From positions 1 through 16,526 of the forward strand of contig CAIZMD010000741.1 in assembly GCA_903933995.1 (NCBI GenBank): a stretch of DNA of 16,526 nucleotides. The letters are read 5' to 3'. This DNA is from an uncultured Bacteroidota bacterium. GTDB taxonomy: Bacteria; Bacteroidota; Bacteroidia; Chitinophagales; Chitinophagaceae. Of the stretch, positions 1 through 6,858 are shown piece by piece. The notes below the pieces were generated by a model that was given only the letters and a program-made list of their open reading frames with translations, was not told the DNA's origin and ran no database searches. Within the stretch, counting starts at the first letter, position 1. Each line of letters begins with the position of its first letter. The position numbers and the translations under genes are program-made.

Positions 1-198
1 GGCAATGGGTACTAATGACTTTTCTTCCACTTCAAAATGTTTGCACAAATCATCCTGCCAATACTGCAAGATAAAATCACGCATGGGTTTAGTAGCCAAG
101 TTCTTTTTGAGGCCTTTAGACAATAACAATGACACCAACAATCCTTGGTGGTGCTGCCTGCTTAAGGGTTGCAGGGCTTGGTCTCTATGTAAAGCCAT
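1..198 (-). CDS. Hemerythrin-like (HHE) domain protein, partial (3' end beyond window)
   Basis: An open frame on the minus strand starts at ATG 198-196 and runs without a stop to base 1, giving 66 visible residues. They read like the start of a hemerythrin/HHE cation-binding four-helix bundle: SRQHHQGLL near residues 13-21, then a second helix with YWQDDLCKHFEVEEKSLVP near 46-64. Histidines 16, 17 and 54 and glutamates 56, 58 and 59 are where the family places its di-iron ligands. Such small proteins bind oxygen or iron, or sense redox state. The ATG overlaps the tpiA stop in the arrangement TAATG, so translation is probably coupled and the gene is the third member of the glmU-like/tpiA unit. 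The plus-strand frame over the same bases has no recognisable domain. Only the N-terminal part is visible, so the subfamily is uncertain. Confidence 0.75.
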   Translation of the reverse strand, partial: MALHRDQALQPLSRQHHQGLLVSLLLSKGLKKNLATKPMRDFILQYWQDDLCKHFEVEEKSLVPIA

Positions 199-959
199 TA
201 CTTTAGTGCGTTGATGATAGCTACAAATTCGTCTGCAATCAAGGAAGCTCCACCTACTAAGCCACCATCTACATCGGGTTGAGAAAATAGTTCTACTGCA
301 TTGGCAGCTTTTACGCTACCACCATACAAAATGCTGATAGTATTGGCAATATCAGCACCATATTTGGCTGCTAATTCAGCACGAATAAATGCGTGAATTT
401 CTTGAGCCTGTGCACTGCTAGCAGTTTTGCCAGTACCAATTGCCCAAATTGGTTCATAGGCAATGACAACTTGTTGTAATTGTTCTGCGCTCAAATGGTA
501 TAATGACTCTGCCAATTGTTTGGCAACAAATTCATTTTGTGTTCCTGCTTCTCTAATTTCTAGAGGTTCTCCGCAGCAGAAAATTGGTTTCATGTTATTA
601 GCCAAACAGATGTCTAATTTTTCAGCTAATAACTGATTGCTTTCTAGAAAATATTCCCTTCTTTCAGAGTGACCCAATACCACATATTGTATACCTACTG
701 ATTGCAAAATTTCTACAGAAACTTCACCCGTATAAGCACCAGATTTCTTGTTAGAACAGTTTTGTGCTGCTACAAATACATTGGTTTTTGCAGCCAATTT
801 GGCTTGAGCCATGGGCAAGTAAGGAAAAGGAACCGCAAATACGGCTGACTGATGTGCAGACAAGCTATGTGGTTTTGCAATAATATCGTTTAACAATTGT
901 TCTCCCTGTTGTAGGGTTAAATTCATTTTCCAGTTTGCTGCGGCAATTTGTTGTCTCAT
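198..959 (-). CDS. tpiA: Triosephosphate isomerase
   Basis: Interconverts dihydroxyacetone phosphate and glyceraldehyde 3-phosphate in glycolysis and gluconeogenesis; a cytoplasmic dimer. The 253-residue protein has the normal TIM-barrel length and every catalytic element: NWKMN at 9-13 (Lys11), LGHSERRE near 95-102 (electrophile His97), AYEPIWAIGTGKTA near 167-180 (base Glu169 and the flexible loop), LYGGSV near 211-216, and the phosphate-binding GGLVGGASL near 232-240. The start is ATG 959-957; the N-terminus MRQQIAAANWKMN is the expected length, so no earlier start is needed. The gene lies 27 bp downstream of the GlmU-like gene on the same strand, with no terminator between them. Its TAA overlaps the ATG of the hemerythrin-like gene. 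Nothing unusual is seen in the active site. Confidence 0.99.
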   Translation of the reverse strand: MRQQIAAANWKMNLTLQQGEQLLNDIIAKPHSLSAHQSAVFAVPFPYLPMAQAKLAAKTNVFVAAQNCSNKKSGAYTGEVSVEILQSVGIQYVVLGHSERREYFLESNQLLAEKLDICLANNMKPIFCCGEPLEIREAGTQNEFVAKQLAESLYHLSAEQLQQVVIAYEPIWAIGTGKTASSAQAQEIHAFIRAELAAKYGADIANTISILYGGSVKAANAVELFSQPDVDGGLVGGASLIADEFVAIINALK

Positions 960-986
960 GTTGTTCTTATAATTATTTAAATAAAA

Positions 987-2147
987 TCAGTGTTGAATTT
1001 TGTCAAAGATAACTTTCAAAACGCTAGTTTCCGCTTCTGATAAAGAAGACCATTTCATTTTCTTCCAATTATCAATGGCATAAAGGGCTTTTTGAAAATC
1101 GTACCGGTTACCACTGGCACCCCAGCTAAAGTCTTCAATAATGGTGGGTAATAAGCCTGCTCCAAATACATTACAACTCACGCCAATCACGGATCCTGTG
1201 TTAATGGAACTATTGATAGAAATGCGGCTATAGTCTCCCATGATGAGTCCACATTTTTGTCCTACAACCTGATAAGCATTGGTACCATAGTCCCAAACTT
1301 TTACGTCCCCGGCAGTATTTTTCACATTACTATTGGTGGTACCTGCCCCAAAATTGCACCACTCTCCAATTACGGCATCGCCCAGATAACCATCGTGTGC
1401 TTTGTTGGTAAAGCCCATGATCACCGTATTCTTGATCTCTCCACCACCTAAGACACCGGGGCCTAATGTAGTAGCGCCATAAATACGGCTATTCATTTTA
1501 ACCAAGGCGTTAGTGCCCAATGAAAAGGGTCCTCTAATGCATGAGCCTTCCATGATCTCAGCGTCTTTGCCAATATAAATAGGTCCAGTTTTTGAGTTAA
1601 GGGTACAGAATTCAAGTTTGGCTCCTTCTTCAATAAAAATATCGGCCTGTTGCAAGGTATTCACCGTTGGAGATATGGGTTGAGAAGCCCTACCCTTGGT
1701 GACCAATTTAAAATCTTCCCTAATCATGGCATCGTTCCACAACATGATTTCCCATGGATGTTCTAAACGCTTCACATGACCATATTGGTGGCAAACCTGA
1801 TATTGATCCGGATTTGCTTGAAATGCTCCAAATACTAGGTCTAATTTGGCTGCTATCAACCCTTTTTCGTCATAAAGACAATGCCCCAAAGGCAAATCAA
1901 AAATGCGTTCAATGAGCGCATCATCTGGCAAAACGGAAGCATTGATCCAGTAATGTGTATGATCATTGGGTAAAGGGTATAGCGGTTGTAAATAATCCGC
2001 CGTATGAACAAATACTTCCTCTTTTGTTTTCCAATGCCATCGCTCAGCAATAGACAGAATGCCAAATCTTAAACTTGCAAAGGCCTTGGTACTGGTGAGG
2101 GGAAAAAGGGATTCCCGGTTAGCTGGGTCAAATAAAATCAAAGACAT
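987..2147 (-). CDS. Bacteroidota-type GlmU-like sugar-phosphate nucleotidyltransferase / acyltransferase
   Basis: Probably acts in UDP-GlcNAc (or related nucleotide-sugar) synthesis for the cell envelope. The 386-residue protein matches the Bacteroidota/Chlorobi form of GlmU. A short, divergent nucleotidyltransferase-like N-terminal half (about 1-160) starts ILFDPANRESLFPLT, where the usual GxGTRM loop is degenerate. A left-handed beta-helix (about 165-345) follows, with hexapeptide-type repeats such as IYIGKDAEIMEGSCIRGPF and the signature AHDGYLGDAVIG (250-261) and CNFGAGTTNSNVKN (264-277); His251 may be the acetyltransferase base. Whether it makes UDP-GlcNAc or another NDP-sugar cannot be read from sequence. 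ATG 2147 is preferred because a TAAATTTG promoter element lies only 4 nt upstream. It is the first gene of the unit with tpiA and the hemerythrin-like gene. Confidence 0.88.
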   Translation of the reverse strand: MSLILFDPANRESLFPLTSTKAFASLRFGILSIAERWHWKTKEEVFVHTADYLQPLYPLPNDHTHYWINASVLPDDALIERIFDLPLGHCLYDEKGLIAAKLDLVFGAFQANPDQYQVCHQYGHVKRLEHPWEIMLWNDAMIREDFKLVTKGRASQPISPTVNTLQQADIFIEEGAKLEFCTLNSKTGPIYIGKDAEIMEGSCIRGPFSLGTNALVKMNSRIYGATTLGPGVLGGGEIKNTVIMGFTNKAHDGYLGDAVIGEWCNFGAGTTNSNVKNTAGDVKVWDYGTNAYQVVGQKCGLIMGDYSRISINSSINTGSVIGVSCNVFGAGLLPTIIEDFSWGASGNRYDFQKALYAIDNWKKMKWSSLSEAETSVLKVIFDKIQH

Positions 2148-2151
2148 GCTA

Positions 2152-2159
2152 CAAATTTA
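2152..2159 (-). promoter_or_regulatory. Predicted -7 promoter element of the GlmU-like/tpiA operon
   Basis: Read on the minus strand, the bases are TAAATTTG, an exact match to the Bacteroidota sigma-A -7 consensus TAnnTTTG. Only 4 nt (TAGC) separate it from ATG 2147, so transcription would begin at or next to the start codon, giving a leaderless or nearly leaderless mRNA. I see no clear -33 TTTG at the expected distance. On the plus strand a weaker TACCTTGC (2178-2185), one T short of consensus, may serve pruA in this 61-bp divergent gap. Confidence 0.5.
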
Positions 2160-2208
2160 CGGATTCATTTTGTTTCTTACCTTGCGGACCTAAACTAAAC
2201 CTATAACC

Positions 2209-3840
2209 ATGAGTCTTGGATATTTTTCCTATCCCATGCCTGCCAACGAACCGGTTTTGAGTTATGCTCCCGGAAGTCCTGAAAGAGCCAGTTTAAAAAA
2301 GGCTTTGGCCGATTTAAAAAAGAAACCAATTGATATTCCCATGTACATTGGTTCTAAATCTGTAAGAACAGGTGTTAAACACGATATTCATCCTCCACAC
2401 GAATTGGCCCATACACTGGGATCCTTTCATGCCGGTAATGCTACCCATGTAAACCAAGCCATTGATGCAGCTTTAAAAGCAAAACAGGCTTGGGCCGATA
2501 TGAGCTGGGAAAACCGTGCACATATTTTCTTGAAAGCCGCAGATTTATTGGCTACCAAGTATCGCTTTCAAATGAATGCGGCTACCATGTTGGGGCAAAG
2601 TAAGAATGCGTATCAGGCAGAGATTGATGCTGCTTGTGAGCTGATTGATTTCTTGCGTTTTAACGTGCATTTCTTGAGCAATATTTATAAGGAACAACCC
2701 CTTTCGGCACCTGGTATGCACAACCGTTTGGAATGGCGTCCACTAGAAGGATTTGTTCTTGCCATTACCCCTTTCAATTTTACTGCCATTGGTGGTAACC
2801 TTCCTACTTCTGCTGCTATGTGTGGTAATGTGGTGGTTTGGAAACCAGCCAATACCCAAATTTATTCTGCACAATTATTTATGCGCATTTTAAAAGAAGC
2901 AGGTTTGCCAGATGGTGTGATCAATTTGATTTATGTTGATGGTCCTACTTTAGGATCTATCTGTTTTAACCACCGCGATTTTGCTGGTGTTCATTTTACC
3001 GGTTCTACTGGTGTGTTCAACAGCATGTGGAAGACTATTGGAGAGAACATGGGTAAATACCGCAGCTATCCTAGAATTGTAGGTGAAACAGGTGGTAAGG
3101 ATTTTGTGATTGCACACAAGAGCGCCAATGTAGACGCCGTGGTTACAGCCCTTGCCCGTGGTGCATTTGAGTACCAAGGTCAAAAATGTTCTGCTGCGTC
3201 TAGGGCATATATTCCAAGCAATATGGCTGAAGAAGTGAAGACCAAACTTACTGCTGCAATTAAGAGCATGAAAATGGGTACAGTAGAAGACTTTAGCAAT
3301 TTTGTAAATGCAGTGATTGATGAAAAATCATTTACTAATATCACTCGCTATATCAACAACGTTAAGAAAAATAAGAAAGCAAGCATTTTAGTAGGTGGCG
3401 GATATAGCAAGACCAAGGGCTATTTTGTAGAACCTACCGTAATTGTAACCAAGGATCCAAAATACACAACCATGTGCGAAGAAATCTTTGGGCCAGTTTT
3501 GACCATCTATGTATACCCTGCAGAGAAATTTGAAGCAACTTTAGAATTGTTAGATGGTACTTCTAATTATGCTTTAACTGGTGCAATTTTAAGTCAAGAC
3601 AGGGCTGCTGTTGAACTAGCTACCAATAAGTTACGCAATGCTGCTGGTAATTTTTATATCAATGATAAGCCTACTGGCGCCGTAGTTGGTCAACAACCTT
3701 TTGGTGGTGCAAGGGCATCTGGTACCAATGACAAAGCAGGTAGTCAATTAAACTTATATCGTTGGTTGAGTGCAAGAACCATTAAGGAAACTTTCAACCC
3801 TCCTATTGATTATCGTTATGCATTTTTGAATGAAGCATAA
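2209..3840 (+). CDS. pruA: L-glutamate gamma-semialdehyde (1-pyrroline-5-carboxylate) dehydrogenase
   Basis: Oxidises glutamate semialdehyde, derived from proline via pyrroline-5-carboxylate, to glutamate with NAD+; the second step of proline catabolism. The 543-residue stand-alone enzyme has the length of the mitochondrial-type P5C dehydrogenases rather than the PutA fusion. Visible ALDH landmarks are ITPFNFTAIGGNLPTSAA (186-203), VVVWKPAN (208-215, cofactor-contacting Lys212), HFTGSTGVFN (262-271), VGETGGKDF (291-299, general base Glu293), YQGQKCSAASR (322-332, catalytic Cys327), EEIFGPVLTIYVY, and the C-terminal QQPFGGARASGTNDKAG. ATG 2209 gives the family's N-terminus, and no longer in-frame start is needed. 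No proline dehydrogenase is in the window. The gene ends at a strong hairpin facing the convergent fasciclin gene. Confidence 0.98.
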   Translation: MSLGYFSYPMPANEPVLSYAPGSPERASLKKALADLKKKPIDIPMYIGSKSVRTGVKHDIHPPHELAHTLGSFHAGNATHVNQAIDAALKAKQAWADMSWENRAHIFLKAADLLATKYRFQMNAATMLGQSKNAYQAEIDAACELIDFLRFNVHFLSNIYKEQPLSAPGMHNRLEWRPLEGFVLAITPFNFTAIGGNLPTSAAMCGNVVVWKPANTQIYSAQLFMRILKEAGLPDGVINLIYVDGPTLGSICFNHRDFAGVHFTGSTGVFNSMWKTIGENMGKYRSYPRIVGETGGKDFVIAHKSANVDAVVTALARGAFEYQGQKCSAASRAYIPSNMAEEVKTKLTAAIKSMKMGTVEDFSNFVNAVIDEKSFTNITRYINNVKKNKKASILVGGGYSKTKGYFVEPTVIVTKDPKYTTMCEEIFGPVLTIYVYPAEKFEATLELLDGTSNYALTGAILSQDRAAVELATNKLRNAAGNFYINDKPTGAVVGQQPFGGARASGTNDKAGSQLNLYRWLSARTIKETFNPPIDYRYAFLNEA

Positions 3841-3864
3841 CTAATATAGATCTTATAAAAAATG

Positions 3865-3894
3865 AGGGGTAAGCAAAACAAATTGCTTACCCCT
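3865..3894. terminator. Bidirectional intrinsic terminator between pruA and the fasciclin gene
   Basis: A perfect 12-bp inverted repeat, AGGGGTAAGCAA (3865-3876) and TTGCTTACCCCT (3883-3894), encloses the 6-nt loop AACAAA. It lies between two convergent genes, 24 bp after both stop codons. On the minus strand the stem is followed by CATTTTTT, a good U-tract. On the plus strand the T-run is short (TTTAT), so it should stop fasciclin transcription better than pruA read-through. Confidence 0.9.
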
Positions 3895-3918
3895 TTATCA
3901 TTCTACCAAACCAACCAA

Positions 3919-4431
3919 TTATTTAGGCAATACTACTGTGTCAATCACGTGTACTACACCGTTTCCAGCTTTGATGTCTGTTGCTACAACGGTTGCAACA
4001 CCACCTTTCTCATCAGTCAGGATTACCTTACCATCTTTTAAAGAAGCAGTTAAAGAACCACCGCTTACTGTTTTTACAACAGCTTTGCCATTACCGGCTT
4101 TAATAGCGGCAACAACAGCAGCAGCGTCTAAATTACCAGCTACTACGTGGTAGGTTAAAATTTTAGCAAGGGTTGCTTTGTTTTCTGCTTTTAATAAAGT
4201 CTCAACAGTTCCTGCAGGCAATTTTGCAAATGCAGCGTTTGTTGGAGCAAATACGGTGAAAGGTCCAGCACTTTGTAAGGTTTCTACCAAACCAGCTGCT
4301 TTTACTGCTGCAACTAATGTGCTATGGTCTTTAGAACCAACGGCAATGTCTACAACTGTTTTTTGTGCAGATACGGTACCAAATAAACCTACTACTGCAA
4401 TCATCAATGTGGCTAAGAATTTCATTTTCAT
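3919..4431 (-). CDS. Secreted fasciclin (FAS1) domain protein
   Basis: A small exported protein of one FAS1 domain, a fold used in adhesion or matrix interactions; its partner is unknown. The 170 residues begin with a Sec signal peptide (MKMKFLATLMIAVVGLFGTVSA, probable cleavage after Ala22), followed directly by the domain. The FAS1 landmarks are present: H1 box FTVFAPTNAAF (58-68), TYHVVAGNL (93-101) with the YH motif, and H2 box NGVVHVIDTVVLP (157-169). There is no lipobox, transmembrane segment or C-terminal sorting domain, so the product is probably periplasmic or released. It is rich in Ala, Val and Lys. A second ATG two codons downstream (4425) would also work; neither has a clear ribosome-binding site. 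It appears to be a single-gene unit ending at the shared terminator. Confidence 0.95.
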   Translation of the reverse strand: MKMKFLATLMIAVVGLFGTVSAQKTVVDIAVGSKDHSTLVAAVKAAGLVETLQSAGPFTVFAPTNAAFAKLPAGTVETLLKAENKATLAKILTYHVVAGNLDAAAVVAAIKAGNGKAVVKTVSGGSLTASLKDGKVILTDEKGGVATVVATDIKAGNGVVHVIDTVVLPK

Positions 4432-4578
4432 GTGATTTTGTTTAATTTAATAGTACTAACGCTTAAACAGAATATGAGTTCAAAAAGGATCCATTTTTGG
4501 GATGAACGGTAAAAAATAAAGCTGCTTCTCCATCGCAACATTTTCTTTTATAGTGTGTTATTTTATAAAATTATAACA
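4432..4578. other. Longest intergenic region (divergent, 147 bp)
   Basis: This divergent region must hold promoters for both the fasciclin gene and the GxCNCG-family gene. I find no exact TAnnTTTG element on either strand. The region is strongly A+T-rich near the right end, with a 12-bp palindrome ATTTTATAAAAT at 4560-4571 just before ATG 4579. No RNA gene, riboswitch-like fold or repeat is recognisable. Confidence 0.4.
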
Positions 4579-5052
4579 ATGGCCCATCCAAACCTTGCTT
4601 TAATAGATGCCTTAAGAGTAACAGCAACACGTCTTTCAACTGGTGCACATTATGCCTGGGGAAACCATGGTGCATGTAATTGTGGGAACTTGCTACAAGT
4701 AGTTGCCCAGTTGAGCAAAGAAGAAATTCTAACCTATGCACATACTGGCATTGGAGAATGGACAGAATTAAGCCAAGAATCTTGTTCAGTATCTCAAGCC
4801 CCTTTTTCACTTCTCTTAAAAAAATTAGAAGAAATTGGTCTAACCCCAACGGATATCCATCATTTGGAATATTTAAATAACCGTGAAGTCTTGGAACAAT
4901 TACCTGGCGGTTTTAGGTGGTTAAAAAGGAATCAGCGAGAAGATGTGATTGTTTATTTTAATACATTCGCTCAAGTGCTTGAAAACCGCTTTTTAGCCCA
5001 AATAAGTATCCCAGATCCCAATGCTATTCCTGAAGCAGTCTATAGCTTCTAA
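4579..5052 (+). CDS. Bacteroidota conserved protein with a GACNCG motif, function unknown
   Basis: A 157-residue, probably cytoplasmic protein with no signal peptide or membrane segment. It resembles a Bacteroidota family I remember only as uncharacterised, marked by a Y-x-W-G-x-x-G-x-C-N-C-G-x-L block near the N-terminus (here YAWGNHGACNCGNLLQ, 25-40), a mid-protein GEWTELSQESC (59-69), a HHLEYL segment (94-99), and a late WLKRNQREDVIVYFNTF helix (114-130). Residues that could bind a metal are His24, His30, Cys33, Cys35, His55, Cys69, His94 and His95; that is inference. ATG 4579 is chosen over the in-frame GTG 4555, because the extra codons (LFYKIIT) come from A+T-rich leader sequence and the family begins close to the helix LALIDALR. 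It stands alone: the fasciclin gene is divergent and pdhA has its own promoter. Confidence 0.85.
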   Translation: MAHPNLALIDALRVTATRLSTGAHYAWGNHGACNCGNLLQVVAQLSKEEILTYAHTGIGEWTELSQESCSVSQAPFSLLLKKLEEIGLTPTDIHHLEYLNNREVLEQLPGGFRWLKRNQREDVIVYFNTFAQVLENRFLAQISIPDPNAIPEAVYSF

Positions 5053-5071
5053 ATAAAATGCGTTTTAAGAC

Positions 5072-5115
5072 AGGGGCTTTTCCACATTAGGGGCTTTTTT
5101 AGCAACTAACCCCTA
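5072..5115 (+). promoter_or_regulatory. Repeated AGGGG element upstream of pdhA (possible operator)
   Basis: AGGGGCTTTT occurs at 5072-5081 and again at 5089-5098, a perfect 10-bp direct repeat with a 17-bp period. An inverted half-site, CCCCTA (5110-5115), pairs with TAGGGG (5088-5093), and its last two bases are the TA of the pdhA -7 element. The second copy covers the expected -33 region. Such phasing over a promoter suggests a regulator-binding site, but no regulator is visible nearby. A terminator is less likely, because the two long copies are direct rather than inverted. Confidence 0.35.
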
Positions 5116-5122
5116 TATTTGC
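5114..5122 (+). promoter_or_regulatory. Predicted -7 promoter element of pdhA
   Basis: TATATTTGC matches the Bacteroidota consensus TAnnTTTG exactly and lies 23 nt upstream of ATG 5146, predicting a leader of roughly 20 nt. An in-frame TTG at 5119 falls inside this element and cannot be the real start. Confidence 0.7.
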
Positions 5123-5145
5123 GTCCAAAATTTGCAAGATTGTCC

Positions 5146-6135
5146 ATGAAATTCTCAAAAGAAACCTACCTCTACTGGTACGAACTGATGCAACTGATTC
5201 GTCAGTTTGAATTGAAATCGGAAGAAATGTACAAAATGGCTGGAAAAATCCGTGGATTCTTTCATGCCTATATTGGACAAGAAGCCATTGCAGCTGGTTG
5301 TATGACCGCTACCCAACAGTCTGATCCATTTATCACGGCTTACCGTGACCATGGTTTGGCTTTGGCCAAGGGTGTATCTGCCGATGCTTGTATGGCTGAA
5401 TTATATGGTAAAGCAACTGGTTGCTCTAAGGGTAAAGGTGGAAGTATGCACTTTTTTAGCGCAGAACACTTTTTCTTTGGTGGACACGGAATTGTAGGTG
5501 CCCAAATTGGTACAGGCGCTGGATTAGCTTTTGCTGAAAAATACAAGGGAACAGATAATGTTTGCTTGACTTATTTTGGAGATGGTGCTGCCCGCCAGGG
5601 TATGTTGCACGAAACTTTTAACCTAGCCATGTTGTGGAAGCTCCCAGTTATTTTTATCTGCGAGAACAATAACTACGCTATGGGTACCAGCATTGAAAGA
5701 ACTTCTAATGTGATTGATATCTACAAATTAGCTGATGCTTATGAAATGCCAGCTGATAAAGTAGATGGTATGACTCCAGAAGCAGTTCATGAAGCTGTAG
5801 CACGCGCTGTTAAAAGAGCTCGTGAAGGAGATGGTCCAACCCTATTAGAATTAAAAACCTATCGTTATAAAGGTCACTCTGTTTCTGATCCTCAGAAATA
5901 CCGCTCCAAGGAAGAAGTGGAAGAGTACAAAGACCAAGATCCAATTATCAAGGTTAAGAACACTATTTTGTCCAATGGTTTTGGTACAGAAGAAGACCTT
6001 AAAGCCATTGATGATAGAATCAACGCTGTAGTTGATGAAAGCGTTCGCTTTGCAGAAGAAAGCCCATGGCCAGATGATAGCGAAGTATTAAAAGACGTAT
6101 ATATAGACGCCAACTATCCCTTTATTGTGGACTAA
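5146..6135 (+). CDS. pdhA: Pyruvate dehydrogenase E1 component, alpha subunit
   Basis: The thiamine-diphosphate subunit of E1, which decarboxylates pyruvate and hands the acetyl group to lipoyl-E2, feeding acetyl-CoA into the TCA cycle; it works as an alpha2beta2 heterotetramer with PdhB. Taking ATG 5146 gives 329 residues, normal for the separate alpha subunit. Landmarks are FFHAYIGQEA near the N-terminus, AYRDHG (65-70), the KGKGGSMHFF loop, the ThDP/Mg motif starting GDGAARQG (145-152) and closing at ENNNYAMGTS (173-182), and the YRYKGHSVSDPQKYR loop near the position of the eukaryotic phosphorylation loop. The tight pyruvate-type motifs favour PDH over branched-chain or acetoin E1, though substrate is inferred. 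No E1 beta, E2 or E3 gene lies in the window. It probably leads a transcript with the three following genes. Confidence 0.95.
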   Translation: MKFSKETYLYWYELMQLIRQFELKSEEMYKMAGKIRGFFHAYIGQEAIAAGCMTATQQSDPFITAYRDHGLALAKGVSADACMAELYGKATGCSKGKGGSMHFFSAEHFFFGGHGIVGAQIGTGAGLAFAEKYKGTDNVCLTYFGDGAARQGMLHETFNLAMLWKLPVIFICENNNYAMGTSIERTSNVIDIYKLADAYEMPADKVDGMTPEAVHEAVARAVKRAREGDGPTLLELKTYRYKGHSVSDPQKYRSKEEVEEYKDQDPIIKVKNTILSNGFGTEEDLKAIDDRINAVVDESVRFAEESPWPDDSEVLKDVYIDANYPFIVD

Positions 6136-6168
6136 TCCCATTAACACATTCTTTTTTAAAATACAATC

Positions 6169-6852
6169 ATGAGCGAGCATCACAAAGAGCATACCCATTT
6201 AGAACAGGAACCCGTAGCAAAAGCACAACATTTTTTACAACAAAATGGAAAAACCATTTTGGGCGTTGTAGTAGCCATTGTGGTGGTAGTTGCTGGATGG
6301 ATTGGATATACGCAATACATAGTAAAACCAAAAGAAGATAAAGCTGCTGAAGCCATTATTAAAGTACAGGGTTATTTTATGATGGATTCATCTAACCTAG
6401 TATTGAATGGCGATGGCCAAAACAAAGGAGCATTGTACATTATCAATAATTATGGTGGTACCCAAACTGCTAACCTTGCTAAATATTATGCTGGTGTAAG
6501 TTATTTGCACTTGGGTGATTTTAGCAATGCAGTGAAATACCTGAAAGATTTTTCTACAGATGCCAAACAAATTCAATTGTTGGCCCTAGGTAATTTAGGT
6601 GATGCATATGCTGAATTAAAGCAAAATGATGACGCTATTGCTACCTACAAAAAAGCAGGTAACTCTTTTGAAACTGACGAAGCCAATTCTGCTGAATACT
6701 TATTCCGTGCCGCTTTATTAAGCGAAACATTGGGTAAGAACAAAGAAGCTTTGGATCTTTACAAAGAAATCAAAACCAAATTCCCTAAAACCGACAAAGG
6801 TTTTCAGGCTGACAAATACATTTACCGTTTAAGTGTTGAAAAAAACGACTAA
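6169..6852 (+). CDS. Membrane-anchored TPR protein (YfgM-like topology)
   Basis: The 227-residue protein has a short His-rich cytoplasmic tail (HHKEHTH, 4-10), one transmembrane helix (about 29-48, Val/Ile-rich), and an outer part built of tetratricopeptide repeats. Likely repeats are near 101-130 (KYYAGVSYLHLGDFSNAVKY), 137-166 (LGNLGDAYAELKQNDDAIATY) and 173-205 (FRAALLSETLGKNKEALDLY). The architecture resembles YfgM/TPR_21-type periplasmic scaffold proteins, which help outer-membrane or secreted proteins fold near the translocon; that role is analogy only. It sits 33 bp after pdhA and 6 bp before ribH without a terminator, so it is probably co-transcribed with them. Neither neighbour explains its job. 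ATG 6169 precedes the charged tail and is the only sensible start. Confidence 0.85.
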   Translation: MSEHHKEHTHLEQEPVAKAQHFLQQNGKTILGVVVAIVVVVAGWIGYTQYIVKPKEDKAAEAIIKVQGYFMMDSSNLVLNGDGQNKGALYIINNYGGTQTANLAKYYAGVSYLHLGDFSNAVKYLKDFSTDAKQIQLLALGNLGDAYAELKQNDDAIATYKKAGNSFETDEANSAEYLFRAALLSETLGKNKEALDLYKEIKTKFPKTDKGFQADKYIYRLSVEKND

Positions 6853-6858
6853 TAGCTA

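Noticed and set aside
5..214. Plus-strand open frame of 69 codons at the left edge
   Set aside because: It has no domain and is antisense to the hemerythrin-like frame, which shows clear HHE motifs and a TAATG junction with tpiA.
3938..4435. Two plus-strand open frames opposite the fasciclin gene
   Set aside because: They are antisense shadows of a clear FAS1 domain; their Ala/Thr/Pro-rich sequence reflects the complement of its Ala/Val/Lys codons.
4560..4571. Palindrome ATTTTATAAAAT as an operator
   Set aside because: Such a palindrome is expected by chance in very A+T-rich leader DNA, and no second copy or promoter element accompanies it.
5119..5145. In-frame TTG start that would extend pdhA by nine residues
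   Set aside because: The codon lies inside the TATATTTGC promoter element, and the family N-terminus fits ATG 5146.
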